DNA of 64,000 nucleotides from JAVBMC01 sp031552845 (GCA_031552845.1 JAVBMC010000041.1:19239-83238); one strand, 5' to 3'. Positions 34,571 through 43,632 are shown, counted from the first letter of the stretch. The notes: generated from the sequence alone by a model not told the origin. Program-made: numbers and translations.

Positions 34571-35473
34571 TTAGACAGCCGCCAACGTCGCGGCATCCTG
34601 CACGTTCTTCACGGTGTTCGACTTATCAATGCGGCGGATCAATCCGGACAGCACCTTGCCAGGGCCGAACTCGATGAACTCCTTCTCGCCGGCATTCATC
34701 GCAGTCGTTACGCAATCCGCCCACAATACCGACTCCGTAATCTGACGCAACATCTCGGACTTAATCTCGGCAGGCTCATTCGAATGCAAACGGCCCAGCA
34801 CGTTCGACAGCACCGGCATCTGCGGCGCATTAAACGTCACGCCATCCAGCACCGCCGTCATCTTGTCACGCGCACTCTGCATCAACGGCGAATGGAAAGC
34901 ACCCGCCACCGTCAGCACAACTGCCTTCAAACCCATCTCGGCGCAAGCGGCCTCGGCCTTCGCTACAGCATCCTTCGTGCCCGAGAGCACCACCTGCGCA
35001 TCAGAATTGATGTTCGACTTGTAAGCGTCGGCCTTCGCACAGATCTCATCCAGCTGCGCCGCAGTCGCGCCCATCACAGAAATCATGCCGCTGGGATTCG
35101 CCTCGCAAGCCTCCTGCATGAAACGCCCGCGCGCTTCCAGTACCTTCAGCGTATCTTCAAAACTCAAAACGCCGGCGATGTGCAGTGCCGTCCACTCGCC
35201 CAAGCTCAACCCCGCCGCCATAGCAAACTTCGCCTCGGGATACTTCTTCTGATAGGCGCGGAAACAAGCGGTGCTCGTCACAAAAATCGCGGGTTGGCAA
35301 ACGTTCGACTTCGTCAGCTCTTCTGCAGGCCCTTCAAAACAAACCTTCTTCAAATCAAACGGCATCACGGCGTTCGCTTGGTCGAACAGCTCCATGATGG
35401 AAGCGTCCGCCTCCGCAAAATCCTTGCCCATGCCCGGGAACTGCGCCCCTTGTCCTGCAAATACGCAAACCAT
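34571..35473 (-). CDS. fabD: Malonyl-CoA:ACP transacylase FabD
   Basis: Product of 300 residues. It loads malonyl groups on ACP. The N-terminus VCVFAGQGAQFPGMG is canonical. The nucleophile elbow reads GLSLGEWTAL rather than the usual GHSxGE, so the residue before the catalytic Ser is Leu; this variant fits the PVC group. GAFHSPLM carries the catalytic His and QITESVLW-type motifs follow. Five bases separate it from plsX. Confidence 0.96.
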   Translation of the reverse strand: MVCVFAGQGAQFPGMGKDFAEADASIMELFDQANAVMPFDLKKVCFEGPAEELTKSNVCQPAIFVTSTACFRAYQKKYPEAKFAMAAGLSLGEWTALHIAGVLSFEDTLKVLEARGRFMQEACEANPSGMISVMGATAAQLDEICAKADAYKSNINSDAQVVLSGTKDAVAKAEAACAEMGLKAVVLTVAGAFHSPLMQSARDKMTAVLDGVTFNAPQMPVLSNVLGRLHSNEPAEIKSEMLRQITESVLWADCVTTAMNAGEKEFIEFGPGKVLSGLIRRIDKSNTVKNVQDAATLAAV

Positions 35474-35478
35474 AATTA

Positions 35479-36582
35479 TTACACGCCCGCAGGCGCCTCC
35501 GTTGACTCAGGTTTCTTTGTTTCTTCAGCGGCTGCCGCATGGCCATTGCCATGACCGTTACCATTTGCCGGCGCAAACGGCGGCATCTCGGCAATGCGCT
35601 TTTCAATCAGCTTGCTGACATTATTCCGTGCCGCGGCGGCGCCTGCAATGATGGCAAAATAAATCGCGCGGAACGATGAGCTGCCATGCGAAATAATGAC
35701 CGCCCCCGGCACGCCCAACAGCGGCGCACCGCCATAAACTTCCGGATCCATCCGCTTCTTCAGCGCACGCAATGCGCCCTTGAGCAGAATCGCGCCAATC
35801 ACCCGCACCCAGTGGCGGACGAACTCCTGCTTCATCCAATCGCCAATCGCATGCGCCACGCTCTCCGTGGTCTTGAGGATGACGTTCCCGACAAACCCGT
35901 CGCACACAACAACGTCCGTTTGCCCCAAGAACAGATCATGCCCTTCCACATTACCGCGGAAGTTCAAATCCAGCTTCTGCAATAACGGAAACGCCTTCTT
36001 CGTCAGCTCATTGCCCTTGGAGTCCTCGGTGCCGATGCTCATCAACCCGACGATCGGCTTCTCTTGACGCAGTGCCGCCTGCGAATAGGCCGCGCCCATC
36101 ACAGCAAACTGCGCCAGCCACTCCTCGTGGCAGTCGGTATTAGCACCGGCATCGAGCAACAGCAACGGACGCGAACGCGTCGGCAGCACGGTGGCAATCG
36201 CCGGACGGATTACGCCGGCAATGCGCCCCAATCCAAACACTGCGGCCGAAGCCACCGCGCCTGAATTGCCGGCCGACACCATCGCATCCGCCTCGCCATT
36301 CTTCAACAGATCGACGCACACGTTGATGGAACAGTCCTTCTTCCGCCGCACTGCTGCGGCCGGGGACTCTTCCATCGAAATGTTTTCCGTGCAATGGATG
36401 ATCTTCAAACGAGGATTGCTCGCCGCGCCGGGATACTTTGCCAGCTCTGCGACAACAGCCTCCTTCTGACCCACCAAAAATATCGTGGTGATATCTTTCA
36501 GTTTGTCAACGGCTTCCACCGCGCCCCTGACTGTTTCCAGAGGCGCGTGGTCTCCACCCATTACGTCCAGTGCTATCCGCAT
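35479..36582 (-). CDS. plsX: Phosphate acyltransferase PlsX
   Basis: Product of 367 residues. It makes acyl-phosphate from acyl-ACP for phospholipid synthesis, at the membrane surface. N-terminal MRIALDVMGGDHAP, central VSAGNSGA and VCDGFVGNV are family hallmarks. A C-terminal extension of about 35 residues is low-complexity (NGNGHGNGHAAAAEE, Pro/Glu-rich) and absent from typical PlsX. Cluster order matches many bacteria. Confidence 0.97.
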   Translation of the reverse strand: MRIALDVMGGDHAPLETVRGAVEAVDKLKDITTIFLVGQKEAVVAELAKYPGAASNPRLKIIHCTENISMEESPAAAVRRKKDCSINVCVDLLKNGEADAMVSAGNSGAVASAAVFGLGRIAGVIRPAIATVLPTRSRPLLLLDAGANTDCHEEWLAQFAVMGAAYSQAALRQEKPIVGLMSIGTEDSKGNELTKKAFPLLQKLDLNFRGNVEGHDLFLGQTDVVVCDGFVGNVILKTTESVAHAIGDWMKQEFVRHWVRVIGAILLKGALRALKKRMDPEVYGGAPLLGVPGAVIISHGSSSFRAIYFAIIAGAAAARNNVSKLIEKRIAEMPPFAPANGNGHGNGHAAAAEETKKPESTEAPAGV

Positions 36583-36633
36583 AGTTTATTATAAGGAATA
36601 GAATGCTGGTTTAATGTGTCTGCCGGGAAGCGC

Positions 36634-36813
36634 TTACGCTTCGACCGACAACACCTTGCGGCCGCGGTACATACCGCACGCCGTACAAGCGCGGTGGGAC
36701 TGCACCGGAGCGCCGCAGGCAGGACAGACGCCCAGCGAGGGCACCGTAGCCTTGATGTGGGCACGACGCTGGCGGACGCGCATTTTCGACTTCTTCCTTT
36801 TAGGTACTGCCAT
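36634..36813 (-). CDS. rpmF: 50S ribosomal protein L32
   Basis: Product of 59 residues: MAVPKRKKSKMRVRQRRAH at the N-terminus, then two CxxC pairs (CPACG and CTACG) forming the zinc ribbon of the zinc-binding L32 form. It is a structural protein of the large ribosomal subunit. The gene is short and lies between yceD and plsX, the standard place. Stop is at 36634-36636. Confidence 0.97.
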   Translation of the reverse strand: MAVPKRKKSKMRVRQRRAHIKATVPSLGVCPACGAPVQSHRACTACGMYRGRKVLSVEA

Positions 36814-36885
36814 CTGATTACTCTCGTTTCTAGTTTGTAGTTCAACAACTCACGGTGCAAGGACGACCCGTCCCGCACCGCTCGC

Positions 36886-37371
36886 TTACAATTTTAAGCC
36901 ATCCAGAGCCGACCACCGGCTCTCCAACCGTCCCGATTCCCGGCAATCGCACGGGCCGGAATTCAAGTTCCGTCCGCAGCACATGCAAAGCCCCAGACAC
37001 GCCTCCGCGCAAAGCGGATACGCCGGCAGGGCAAGTATGATAGCCTCTCGGAGGCCTTCGGTCAAGTCTAGGAATGCGTTTGCGTCAAGAATTTCTTCAC
37101 TGGCACAAAACTCACTCTCCCGGATTTCCCGCTCAAAACCCTCTCCGCAGCGCGAACACAAGCTCCCGACACGCTGCCACACCTGCCCGCGCACCAACAG
37201 CTCGGAGCCGATGATTTGCGCAAAAACATCATAAAAAAGCCCGCTTTTCGGGCTAACTTCGTCATCCGCGCTCAAATCCAACACACTTGCCGGCAACTCT
37301 CCCTGCAGCTGCTCGCCGTCCGGATCCAGCCGCGCCAGATCAACGATCAAACGCTCCTGTGTCTCCAACAC
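36886..37371 (-). CDS. yceD: DUF177 / YceD family protein
   Basis: Product of 161 residues. CSRCGEGFEREI and LCMCCGRNLNSGPCDC supply the Cys pairs of the DUF177 family; the family is linked to 23S rRNA or ribosome-large-subunit maturation and is usually next to rpmF, as here. AAAGGAGG lies immediately upstream; its spacing favours the TTG at 37368 over the GTG at 37371. The 5' end overlaps coaD by about 30 bases. Confidence 0.85.
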   Translation of the reverse strand: MLETQERLIVDLARLDPDGEQLQGELPASVLDLSADDEVSPKSGLFYDVFAQIIGSELLVRGQVWQRVGSLCSRCGEGFEREIRESEFCASEEILDANAFLDLTEGLREAIILALPAYPLCAEACLGLCMCCGRNLNSGPCDCRESGRLESRWSALDGLKL

Positions 37372-37894
37372 CGCCTCCTTTCCGCAGCTGCAATTCCGGG
37401 TGTTTGCTCAGGTATTCCGACAGGTGACGCTGCACGGACGGCGGCACGAACTGGGAAGTATCCCCCCCGTAACGGGCGATTTCCCGCACGGTACTGGCCG
37501 TCACATAGCTATGCTCCTCATTCGGCATCATGAACATCGTCTCGATATCCGGGTCCAATTTACGGTTCGTCAGCGCCATCTGAAACTCATACTCAAAGTC
37601 CGAATACGCCCGCAATCCCCGCACCACAACCTGCACGTTACGCTTCCGGCAGAACTCCGTCAGCAGGCAGTCCAACGGCTCCACCGTCACATCCTGCAAT
37701 CCGGCCTCATCCAACGCATCGCGCACCATCCGCATCCGGTCGGCAATCGTGAACATCCCCGTCGGCTTTACCGACAGCCCCGCCACAGCGATAGTCAGCT
37801 TGCTGAAAATCCGCCGCGAGCGGACAATCAAATCAAAGTGCCCCATCGTCAGAGGGTCAAACGTTCCCGGATATACGGCAGTATGGTTACTCAT
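37340..37894 (-). CDS. coaD: Phosphopantetheine adenylyltransferase
   Basis: Product of 184 residues. It makes dephospho-CoA from 4'-phosphopantetheine and ATP in the cytosol. TAVYPGTFDPLTMGHFDLI holds the nucleotidyltransferase TxGH-type site, VVRGLRAYSDFEYEFQMA is canonical and VTASTVREIARYGGD includes the ISSTxxR-like motif. The C-terminal tail is longer than usual. The ATG at 37894 gives the canonical start; 11 codons upstream in frame are unlikely. Confidence 0.96.
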   Translation of the reverse strand: MSNHTAVYPGTFDPLTMGHFDLIVRSRRIFSKLTIAVAGLSVKPTGMFTIADRMRMVRDALDEAGLQDVTVEPLDCLLTEFCRKRNVQVVVRGLRAYSDFEYEFQMALTNRKLDPDIETMFMMPNEEHSYVTASTVREIARYGGDTSQFVPPSVQRHLSEYLSKHPELQLRKGGGVGDTGAFDR

Positions 37895-38024
37895 AAAATC
37901 ACTCAAATTCCGCGGTCTCGATTCCATGCCGCGTTGCCCTGTACAATACCATATATAGGTCTAAAACACAAGGCCAAACCCCTGTCCAAGGGGAACGCGC
38001 GCTCCATCGCCCCTGTCGCCCCGG

Positions 38025-38657
38025 CTACTCCTTCGGTTCCGCCGCCGCCCGTTTACCGCCAGTTTTTTTCTCGGGACGCAGGCTGATTACGGCACCGCCC
38101 GCAGGGTTACACAGAACCCGGATGCGCGTATCCCACGCCACCCCGGGAAACCGCTCGCTCATATAAGCAAGCCCCGTCCCCTCGTCCTTCTTCGCATCAC
38201 GCAGGATTGAAACCGTATACGTCGCCACCTGCGCCTCTTTCGGCAGCGCCAACACCAAATCTTCCATGCGCACCGTCACCGCCATGCCCCTCGCCGTCAG
38301 GATCGCCACCTTCCAGCCGCTCACATGGAACCGCTGCGCAATCACCAGAAACTCGCCGATCTCTCCGCGCAGAGGCAGATCCTCCGGCCGCCGCAGGCTG
38401 ATCACCCGCATGGCGATTTTGAAAGCCTCCTTATGCGCCACCGTCGCCGCTGCCGCACATTTCCACGATAAATGCCGCGCCGACGGCACTGTCACGAACA
38501 GCTCCGTCAGCTCCTCCCCCACATCTTTAAACTGCCCCGACTCCCTGCTCTTCTTCTCCACGCCCGCCTGCCGCGGCGGGTTGAACAGGCAGTCAACCGG
38601 CTTGTCATAAACACGCTCGCCAAGTTTCAGCTTGCCGTCGACGTATGTAAAGGACAT
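38025..38657 (-). CDS. Conserved-looking protein of unknown function between coaD and rpsA
   Basis: Product of 210 residues, mixed alpha/beta by composition. No signal peptide or membrane helix is seen. The C-terminal tail is basic and low-complexity (RPEKKTGGKRAAAEPKE). No family is recognised. The ATG at 38657 is preferred; a TTG at 38675 is possible. It sits 23 bases after rpsA and may be translated from the same transcript, but nothing in the sequence defines its role. Confidence 0.6.
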   Translation of the reverse strand: MSFTYVDGKLKLGERVYDKPVDCLFNPPRQAGVEKKSRESGQFKDVGEELTELFVTVPSARHLSWKCAAAATVAHKEAFKIAMRVISLRRPEDLPLRGEIGEFLVIAQRFHVSGWKVAILTARGMAVTVRMEDLVLALPKEAQVATYTVSILRDAKKDEGTGLAYMSERFPGVAWDTRIRVLCNPAGGAVISLRPEKKTGGKRAAAEPKE

Positions 38658-38680
38658 AGCATCCAGTGCTCCCAATGAGG

Positions 38681-40123
38681 TTAATCGAAAGTCAACTTAT
38701 TCAGCATATCCCCCAGTGAACCCAAACTCTCGGACGGCTTAACCGAAGCGCGCCAATCCTCCTGCGCCTCCTCGGTGCCCTGTGCCGCCCACGTCTCCGG
38801 CAGCGTCAGCGAAATGCGGTCGCCCTCGAGCGACTTCACAATCACCTTGATCTTGGACGCCGGCGCAAAACGCCGCTCCAACTGCGCCACTGGCGACCCC
38901 TGCTTCGGCACCTGCGTCTCGCTGATGTGCAGCAGCCCCGTCTGCTCCTCAGACAACCGGACGAAAATACCGAACGGACGGATCGACTCCACAATCCCTT
39001 CCACCTCCACGCCGACAGCCAGCTCACCCGGCTTCAGTTCGGCAATGCGGCGGTCAAGCGGCTTGAGGGCAATGCGCCGCTTCGCAAAATCAACCGACTC
39101 CACCTGCAGCTCCAGCTCCTGCCCTTCCTTCACAACTTCACGCGCCGAAATCAAACGGCGTCCGCCACCCAAGCGCCCGATGGAAATCAACCCTTCCACG
39201 CCCGGCACGATCTGCGCAAACGCGCCGAACTTTTCAATGCGCGTAATCGTCCCCGTCAGCACGCTGCCCACCGGATGCTGCTCCAGCACCTGATCCCACG
39301 GATCGCCCTGCACTGCACGCAGACTCAGCGACACGCGCCCGGCCTCTTCGTCAATCGACAGCACCATCACATCGACGGCGTCGCCTTCCTTCAAAACATC
39401 CTGCGGCTTCACATCACGCTGCCAGGCAATCTCGCGCAGCGGAATCAAACCCTCCGCACCGCCGAGATCGACGAACACGCCAAAGTCCGCAAAGCGCGTC
39501 ACCGTGCCCTTGCGGATTTGATTCGGCACCAGCTCGGCGAACAACGCCTGGCGCTGTTCCTCACGCTCATCCTCCAACAGCTCTCGGCGGCTGATAATCA
39601 AATTCGTCCCGCGGTCATCCTCGCCATACTCCGTAATCAAGAACGCCATCTTGCGGCCGATGTAATCCTCGCCTTCCTTCTTGAACAGCGCCATTTGCGA
39701 GAAGGGGCAGAACGCCCGCTTGCCCGCAACCGTCACTTCGTAACCGCCGTTGACTTCCTTCTGCACCACGCCCTCAACCGGCTGGCGCAGGTTGAACGCT
39801 TCGCTCAACCCGCGATCCGCTACCGGCGCCACAGTCGACGCCTTCGACGTAAACAGAAACGTCCCGTCCTGCATCCCCAGAAACCGCAGCCGCACCACAT
39901 CGCCCACCTTCACGGTCAACGCGCCGTTTTCATCGGTGAATTCCTCGGCAGGAATGATCGCCTCGCGCTTCGCCTTCACGTCGCACGCCACGGTCTGCCC
40001 CTGCACCGACAGCACAACGGCATCCACCATCTCGCCGGGGTCGAACCCCTTGCGGTAACTCTCAAACTGCGCATTCACCAGCGCTTCAAACGCGCTGAGA
40101 TCCCCGGACTTTTTCTGCTTCAT
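38681..40123 (-). CDS. rpsA: S1 RNA-binding-domain protein, 30S ribosomal protein S1
   Basis: Product of 480 residues with about five S1 (OB-fold) repeats: VDAVVLSVQGQTVACDVKAK, GVVQKEVNGGYEVTVAGKRAFCP, GTVTRFADFGVFVDLGGAEGL, GTITRIEKFGAFAQIVPGVEGL and GIVESIRPFGIFVRLSEEQ. It helps mRNA binding to the ribosome; lengths of S1 vary between phyla. The ATG at 40123 has AAGGA upstream; the TTG at 40135 is less likely. The MFS gene ends 18 bases upstream. Confidence 0.9.
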   Translation of the reverse strand: MKQKKSGDLSAFEALVNAQFESYRKGFDPGEMVDAVVLSVQGQTVACDVKAKREAIIPAEEFTDENGALTVKVGDVVRLRFLGMQDGTFLFTSKASTVAPVADRGLSEAFNLRQPVEGVVQKEVNGGYEVTVAGKRAFCPFSQMALFKKEGEDYIGRKMAFLITEYGEDDRGTNLIISRRELLEDEREEQRQALFAELVPNQIRKGTVTRFADFGVFVDLGGAEGLIPLREIAWQRDVKPQDVLKEGDAVDVMVLSIDEEAGRVSLSLRAVQGDPWDQVLEQHPVGSVLTGTITRIEKFGAFAQIVPGVEGLISIGRLGGGRRLISAREVVKEGQELELQVESVDFAKRRIALKPLDRRIAELKPGELAVGVEVEGIVESIRPFGIFVRLSEEQTGLLHISETQVPKQGSPVAQLERRFAPASKIKVIVKSLEGDRISLTLPETWAAQGTEEAQEDWRASVKPSESLGSLGDMLNKLTFD

Positions 40124-40141
40124 GAATTCCTTCAACTAACC

Positions 40142-41311
40142 TTACTTCGCCGCGCTCTTATTATCGCGGTACAACACGGCCAACGCCGCCAAATACGCTC
40201 CGCAGGCCAACAGCACGCCAATCGAGCCGTAAGCCCCGAACTTCTGAAATGCAAACGCCATCAGCGGCGGCGACACCGCACCGCCCGCAACGCCCATAAT
40301 CAACAGGCCGGAAATCTCATTCGCCTTCTCCGGCTTATGCTGAATCGCCCACGAGAACACCATCGAGAAAATGTTCGCGCCGCCGATTGCCGCCAACGCC
40401 ACCAACACCCCCGTCACCTGCATGCTCTCCGCCTTCACGCCCAACATCGCCGCCAGCGCGCCGATCATAATCACCACGCTGATCCGCATGAACATCGAGA
40501 TCGGCACCTTCGCCAAAATCAACGATCCCACAAACGCACCCGCTGTGCGCCCTGCAAAATACACGCTCACCAACGGCAGCCCCCACACCTCCTGCTCGAA
40601 CGTCGACGTATAACAATTCATCCCCACGTCGAACCCCACCACCACGATGATCGCACAAAACAGCGCCAGCAAACGGCGGTCGCCCAACAACCCCAAACAC
40701 TCGCCAAACGAAGCCGTCTGCGCAGTCTCCTGCTCGCGCGGAATGTTCGACAGCCCAATCCACAACAGCCCCACAATCGAAGCCGCCACATAAGCTTGAA
40801 ACACCATTTGCAAATTGCCCGAGTGCGCCACCAACTTCGCCACCACAATCGGCCCCAAGAACGACGCAATCGCCTTGATAAACTGACCCGCCGTCAAAAA
40901 GCTCGTCAGCTGATCACGCCGCACCACGTTCGACACCAGCGGATTCAACGCCACCTGAATCACCGCATTACCGATACCCAGCAGCGCCACCGCCGCAAAC
41001 ATCGTGTACTTATTGTACGCCACCGACGGCAGGATAAACGCCCCCACCGTCAAAATCAAACTCAACAGCACCGTGTTCCGCCGCCCCAGCTTGTTCATCA
41101 ACAAACCCGTCGGCACCGCGCACACAAAAAACCACAAAAACACCGCGCTCGGCAGGAAGCTCGCCACCTCCTTCGACAAGCTGAAATCCATCTCCGCATG
41201 AACCGCGATCTTGCCAATCAAATCGACAAAACCCATCACGAAGAAACCAAACATCACCGCCATCACTGCAAACAATGACGCCGGCCGCTGCCCGCTCTGA
41301 ACTTGACTCAT
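40142..41311 (-). CDS. MFS transporter, FucP/GluP-like sugar permease
   Basis: Product of 389 residues with 12 predicted membrane helices. GFFVMGFVDLIG and the loop MNKLGRRNTVLLSL (MFS signature between helices 2 and 3) fit the fucose/glucose-galactose:H+ symporter branch. Substrate is not fixed by sequence; no sugar kinase or isomerase is adjacent. AAGGGAGT precedes the ATG. It is first in the minus-strand cluster leading into rpsA. Confidence 0.8.
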   Translation of the reverse strand: MSQVQSGQRPASLFAVMAVMFGFFVMGFVDLIGKIAVHAEMDFSLSKEVASFLPSAVFLWFFVCAVPTGLLMNKLGRRNTVLLSLILTVGAFILPSVAYNKYTMFAAVALLGIGNAVIQVALNPLVSNVVRRDQLTSFLTAGQFIKAIASFLGPIVVAKLVAHSGNLQMVFQAYVAASIVGLLWIGLSNIPREQETAQTASFGECLGLLGDRRLLALFCAIIVVVGFDVGMNCYTSTFEQEVWGLPLVSVYFAGRTAGAFVGSLILAKVPISMFMRISVVIMIGALAAMLGVKAESMQVTGVLVALAAIGGANIFSMVFSWAIQHKPEKANEISGLLIMGVAGGAVSPPLMAFAFQKFGAYGSIGVLLACGAYLAALAVLYRDNKSAAK

Positions 41312-41603
41312 ACGACTCCCTTAATTAAACAAAAATCACAACTGAACAAATTCTACCATTCCCCCGCCCTCAAGTCAAGCCATACCCGCATATCTCCAAA
41401 ACAACCGCTTCACCCACACAGCAAACCAAACGCCCCATTTCCCCGCCATTTACGCCCCAACCACCACCAATACCGCTACAAACCACCCTATTAACCAATT
41501 TCCCCGCCCGCGCCCCAACACCTCCCCAATCCACACTTTCAACGATTATCTCCCGCCCCCAACACCACAACTAACACCCCATTTCACACCCGCTACCCCC
41601 TCA

Positions 41604-41707
41604 CGGGCTTGCAAGCCCGCAAATGAAGGCTTATAAGCCCACGACTCAAGGCTTGCAAGCCCCCAACTGTGGGGTTCGAAGCCCGCAACCGCAGGCTTAC
41701 AACCCCA
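41604..41707. repeat. Array of five ~22-bp palindromic units (GGCTTGCAAGCC type)
   Basis: Cores CGGGCTTGCAAGCCCG, GGCTTATAAGCC, GGCTTGCAAGCC, GGGTTCGAAGCCC and GGCTTACAACCCC recur at about 22-bp spacing. Read on the minus strand it resembles the 24.2 kb array, including a shared CCCACAGTTG. The flanking 41312-41600 is C/A-rich with nothing gene-like. Confidence 0.75.
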
Positions 41708-41904
41708 CACAATTATCCCTCGAAGCATCCATTTGCGTACCTCTAACCATCGGACAACGCAGCACCCGCTGCGCAACAATACAGCACCAGCACCCACTGC
41801 CGTACTACGCAGCACCTGCTACAATTTTGTAACCCCTCCGCCACCAACATGTGCTAAACGAGACATAAGCAACCCCACCCAACAGCTGCTTCATCCCCAC
41901 TCCT

Positions 41905-41985
41905 CAAAAGGTAGGGCGCGTTTCGCCGAAACCGCCGCATCGCGTCAGCCTCCCAACTTATTACCTATCACCTATTACTTCATCT
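41905..41985. repeat. Dispersed repeat modules (GGTAGGGC type plus heptamers)
   Basis: AAAAGGTAGGGCGCGTTTCG followed by CCGAAACCGCCGCATCGCG and a TTATTACCTATCACCTATTAC heptamer run. It lies directly upstream of the small-basic-protein promoter. Confidence 0.65.
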
Positions 41986-42016
41986 CTAAAAAGTCGCCTT
42001 GTTACGCACTTTAATG

Positions 42017-42044
42017 TTGAATTATACCGCCAATATGGTATCAT
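42017..42044 (+). promoter_or_regulatory. Probable promoter of small basic protein / tRNA-Ala
   Basis: TTGAAT (42017-42022), 16 bases and TATCAT (42039-42044) are 32 bases before the start codon. An alternative upstream pair (TTGTTA / TATACC) is also possible. Confidence 0.45.
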
Positions 42045-42075
42045 GTCCCCCTTTTCAGTCGCAAGGAATCAGCAG

Positions 42076-42231
42076 ATGAGTCAGCATAGCAGTTTAAAAG
42101 GATCCAGCAAGATCGCCGCCAAGCGCAACGTTCTCAAGCGTTTCGAGCGCGTCGACTTGTTGAAGAAGCGCGGTCAGTGGAAAGATGGCGATCGCGGCCA
42201 AGGTTTGCGCAAGACCAAGCCTGAAGTCTAA
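42076..42231 (+). CDS. Chlamydiae-Verrucomicrobia type small basic protein
   Basis: Product of 51 residues: MSQHSSLKGSSKIAAKRNVL, then KRFERVDLLKKRGQWKDGDR and a KTKPEV tail. This is the small basic protein family described only from the Chlamydiae/Verrucomicrobia group and suspected to bind RNA or the ribosome. It is the clearest lineage marker in the window. AAGGAATC precedes the ATG; an in-frame upstream start at 42043 would run through the leader. It is followed by tRNA-Ala after seven bases, likely in one transcript. Confidence 0.9.
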   Translation: MSQHSSLKGSSKIAAKRNVLKRFERVDLLKKRGQWKDGDRGQGLRKTKPEV

Positions 42232-42238
42232 TTATTTT

Positions 42239-42314
<76 letters not shown>

Positions 42315-42323
42315 AATTAAAAG

Positions 42324-42356
42324 AAAGCCCGGCTAATTAAAAGCTGGGCTTTTTTG
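42324..42356 (+). terminator. Intrinsic terminator after tRNA-Ala
   Basis: AAAGCCCGGC pairs with GCTGGGCTTT (one G-U), then six T. Confidence 0.85.
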
Positions 42357-42385
42357 TTGCCCATATGCCGATAGCAAATGGGCAC

Positions 42386-42590
42386 CTCTAATAATTGCTG
42401 TCTCCAAAAGGTAGGGCAGGTCTCGCCGAGACCGCCGCACCGCGTTTAGCCTCTTCACAAATTCACACACAACCATTACCCCGCTCGGCGGTTTCGGCGA
42501 AAGTGCCACAGGCACCTTCATAGCCCTACCCAACAACCGTGTCATCCCTCTCCGCGCCTCCGCGTCTCCGCGTGAGCTTTATCCGACCTC
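42386..42590. repeat. Left-end copy of the MITE-like element
   Basis: Begins ACCTCTAATAATTGCTG, then the GGTAGGGC/TCGCCGAGACCGCCGC module, its inverted partner and a CTCCGCGCCTCCGCGTCTCC block. No right terminal repeat is found before the next gene. Confidence 0.65.
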
Positions 42591-42601
42591 GTCGTCCGCC
42601 C

Positions 42602-43174
42602 CTACCCGTTGAGCTGTCCGCGCCAGTCGGCAATTTCGCGGCGGCGTTGGTCGGCCCAGGTGGCGAGCTGATCAATGCCATCGGGTTGTTCGGCTTGTTG
42701 TATTTGGCTGGTGGTGGGTGCTATATAAGAATGTCCGCAGTGGGTGCAGCATGCGCCTTCGGTATAAGATGCGCCGCAGTTGGGACAAGTGGTTTCGAGG
42801 AGCTCACCGCACACGGCGCAGTAAGGTGCGCCGTTCATGGATAACTGCCGGCGGGGATGGTATTTTAACTGCCCTTGCACGACAAATGGAATATTACTGT
42901 AGCAATCGGCTTGGGGACAGTAGCACATCGCGGCTTTGGTGGCGGCGGGGGTGATGGTAAACGTCTTTTCGTCCACAGCGGGTGGGGTGAGTTCGAACAG
43001 CGCGGCGATGCGTTCAAGGGTTTCGCGGTTGACGGCATCGGGCTTACCATCTTCAAGCATGCTGATGGCGGATTGTTTGCAGCCGACTTGTACTGCTAAA
43101 GCAGATTGCGTCACCCCTTTTCCCCTGCGGGCGGCGCGTAATTGCTTGGCAAAACTATCGAATGTCGGACTCAT
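42602..43174 (-). CDS. XRE-family helix-turn-helix protein with zinc ribbons
   Basis: Product of 190 residues. Residues about 6-62 are an XRE DNA-binding domain (FAKQLRAARRGKGVTQSALA, then QVGCKQSAISMLEDGK). The centre has CYCPQADC, CAVCGELLETTCPNCG and CCTHCG, i.e. several CxxC zinc-ribbon knuckles. The C-terminus is a helical Gln/Arg-rich tail. A DNA-binding regulator with zinc-dependent structure; targets are unknown. It is flanked on both sides by copies of the same repeat element. Confidence 0.8.
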   Translation of the reverse strand: MSPTFDSFAKQLRAARRGKGVTQSALAVQVGCKQSAISMLEDGKPDAVNRETLERIAALFELTPPAVDEKTFTITPAATKAAMCYCPQADCYSNIPFVVQGQLKYHPRRQLSMNGAPYCAVCGELLETTCPNCGASYTEGACCTHCGHSYIAPTTSQIQQAEQPDGIDQLATWADQRRREIADWRGQLNG

Positions 43175-43321
43175 GTGAAGGGCGTATTATGCCTTAATTC
43201 AGGGCTGAAAGCAAGCTAAACTTATCAACAGCTTATTACAACTCACAATAGACTATAAATCAACGTATTAGGATATATATATCAAGTTATTATCAGGTTT
43301 GATAACTTGTTTATAAAGCAT

Positions 43322-43512
43322 CTGGGCACCTCTAATAATTGCTGTTTCAAAAGGTAGGGCAGGTCTCGGCGAGACCGCCGCACCGCGTTTAGCCACACTC
43401 ATACAGTTGCCCACAACACGAGCACAACTATTACCCCGCTCGGCGGTTTCGGCGAAACACGCCCCACCCAACAACCGTGTCACTTTCTTTCCGCGCACTC
43501 CGCGTGAGCTTG
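43322..43512. repeat. Second left-end copy of the MITE-like element
   Basis: Starts GCACCTCTAATAATTGCTG, nearly identical to the copy 930 bp away, and ends with CTCCGCGTGAGCTTG. With the copy at 42.39 kb it brackets the XRE gene in the same orientation. Confidence 0.65.
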
Positions 43513-43520
43513 TTGGTATG

Positions 43521-43547
43521 AAAAAACCCGCTCGGTGAGGAGCGGGT
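43521..43547 (-). terminator. Intrinsic terminator after tRNA-Gln
   Basis: On the minus strand ACCCGCTC pairs with GAGCGGGT, followed by TTTTTT. Confidence 0.85.
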
Positions 43548-43558
43548 GATTTGATTTA

Positions 43559-43632
43559 TGGTTGTCTCACTAGGATTCGAACCTAGACAAACTGAGTCAG
43601 AGTCAGTTGTGCTACCATTACACAATGAGACA
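43559..43632 (-). tRNA. tRNA-Gln (anticodon CTG)
   Basis: A 74-nt cloverleaf: acceptor TGTCTCA/TGAGACA perfectly paired, D-arm GTGTAATGGTAGCAC, anticodon stem ACTGA/TCAGT with loop CTCTGAC, T-loop GGTTCGAATCC, and encoded CCA. It is just downstream of dnaN on the same strand. Confidence 0.95.

Noticed and set aside
38927..41278. 783-residue plus-strand frame opposite rpsA and the MFS gene
   Set aside because: Crosses two well-supported minus-strand genes; Arg/Gln/His-rich throughout, as expected for a stop-poor antisense frame.
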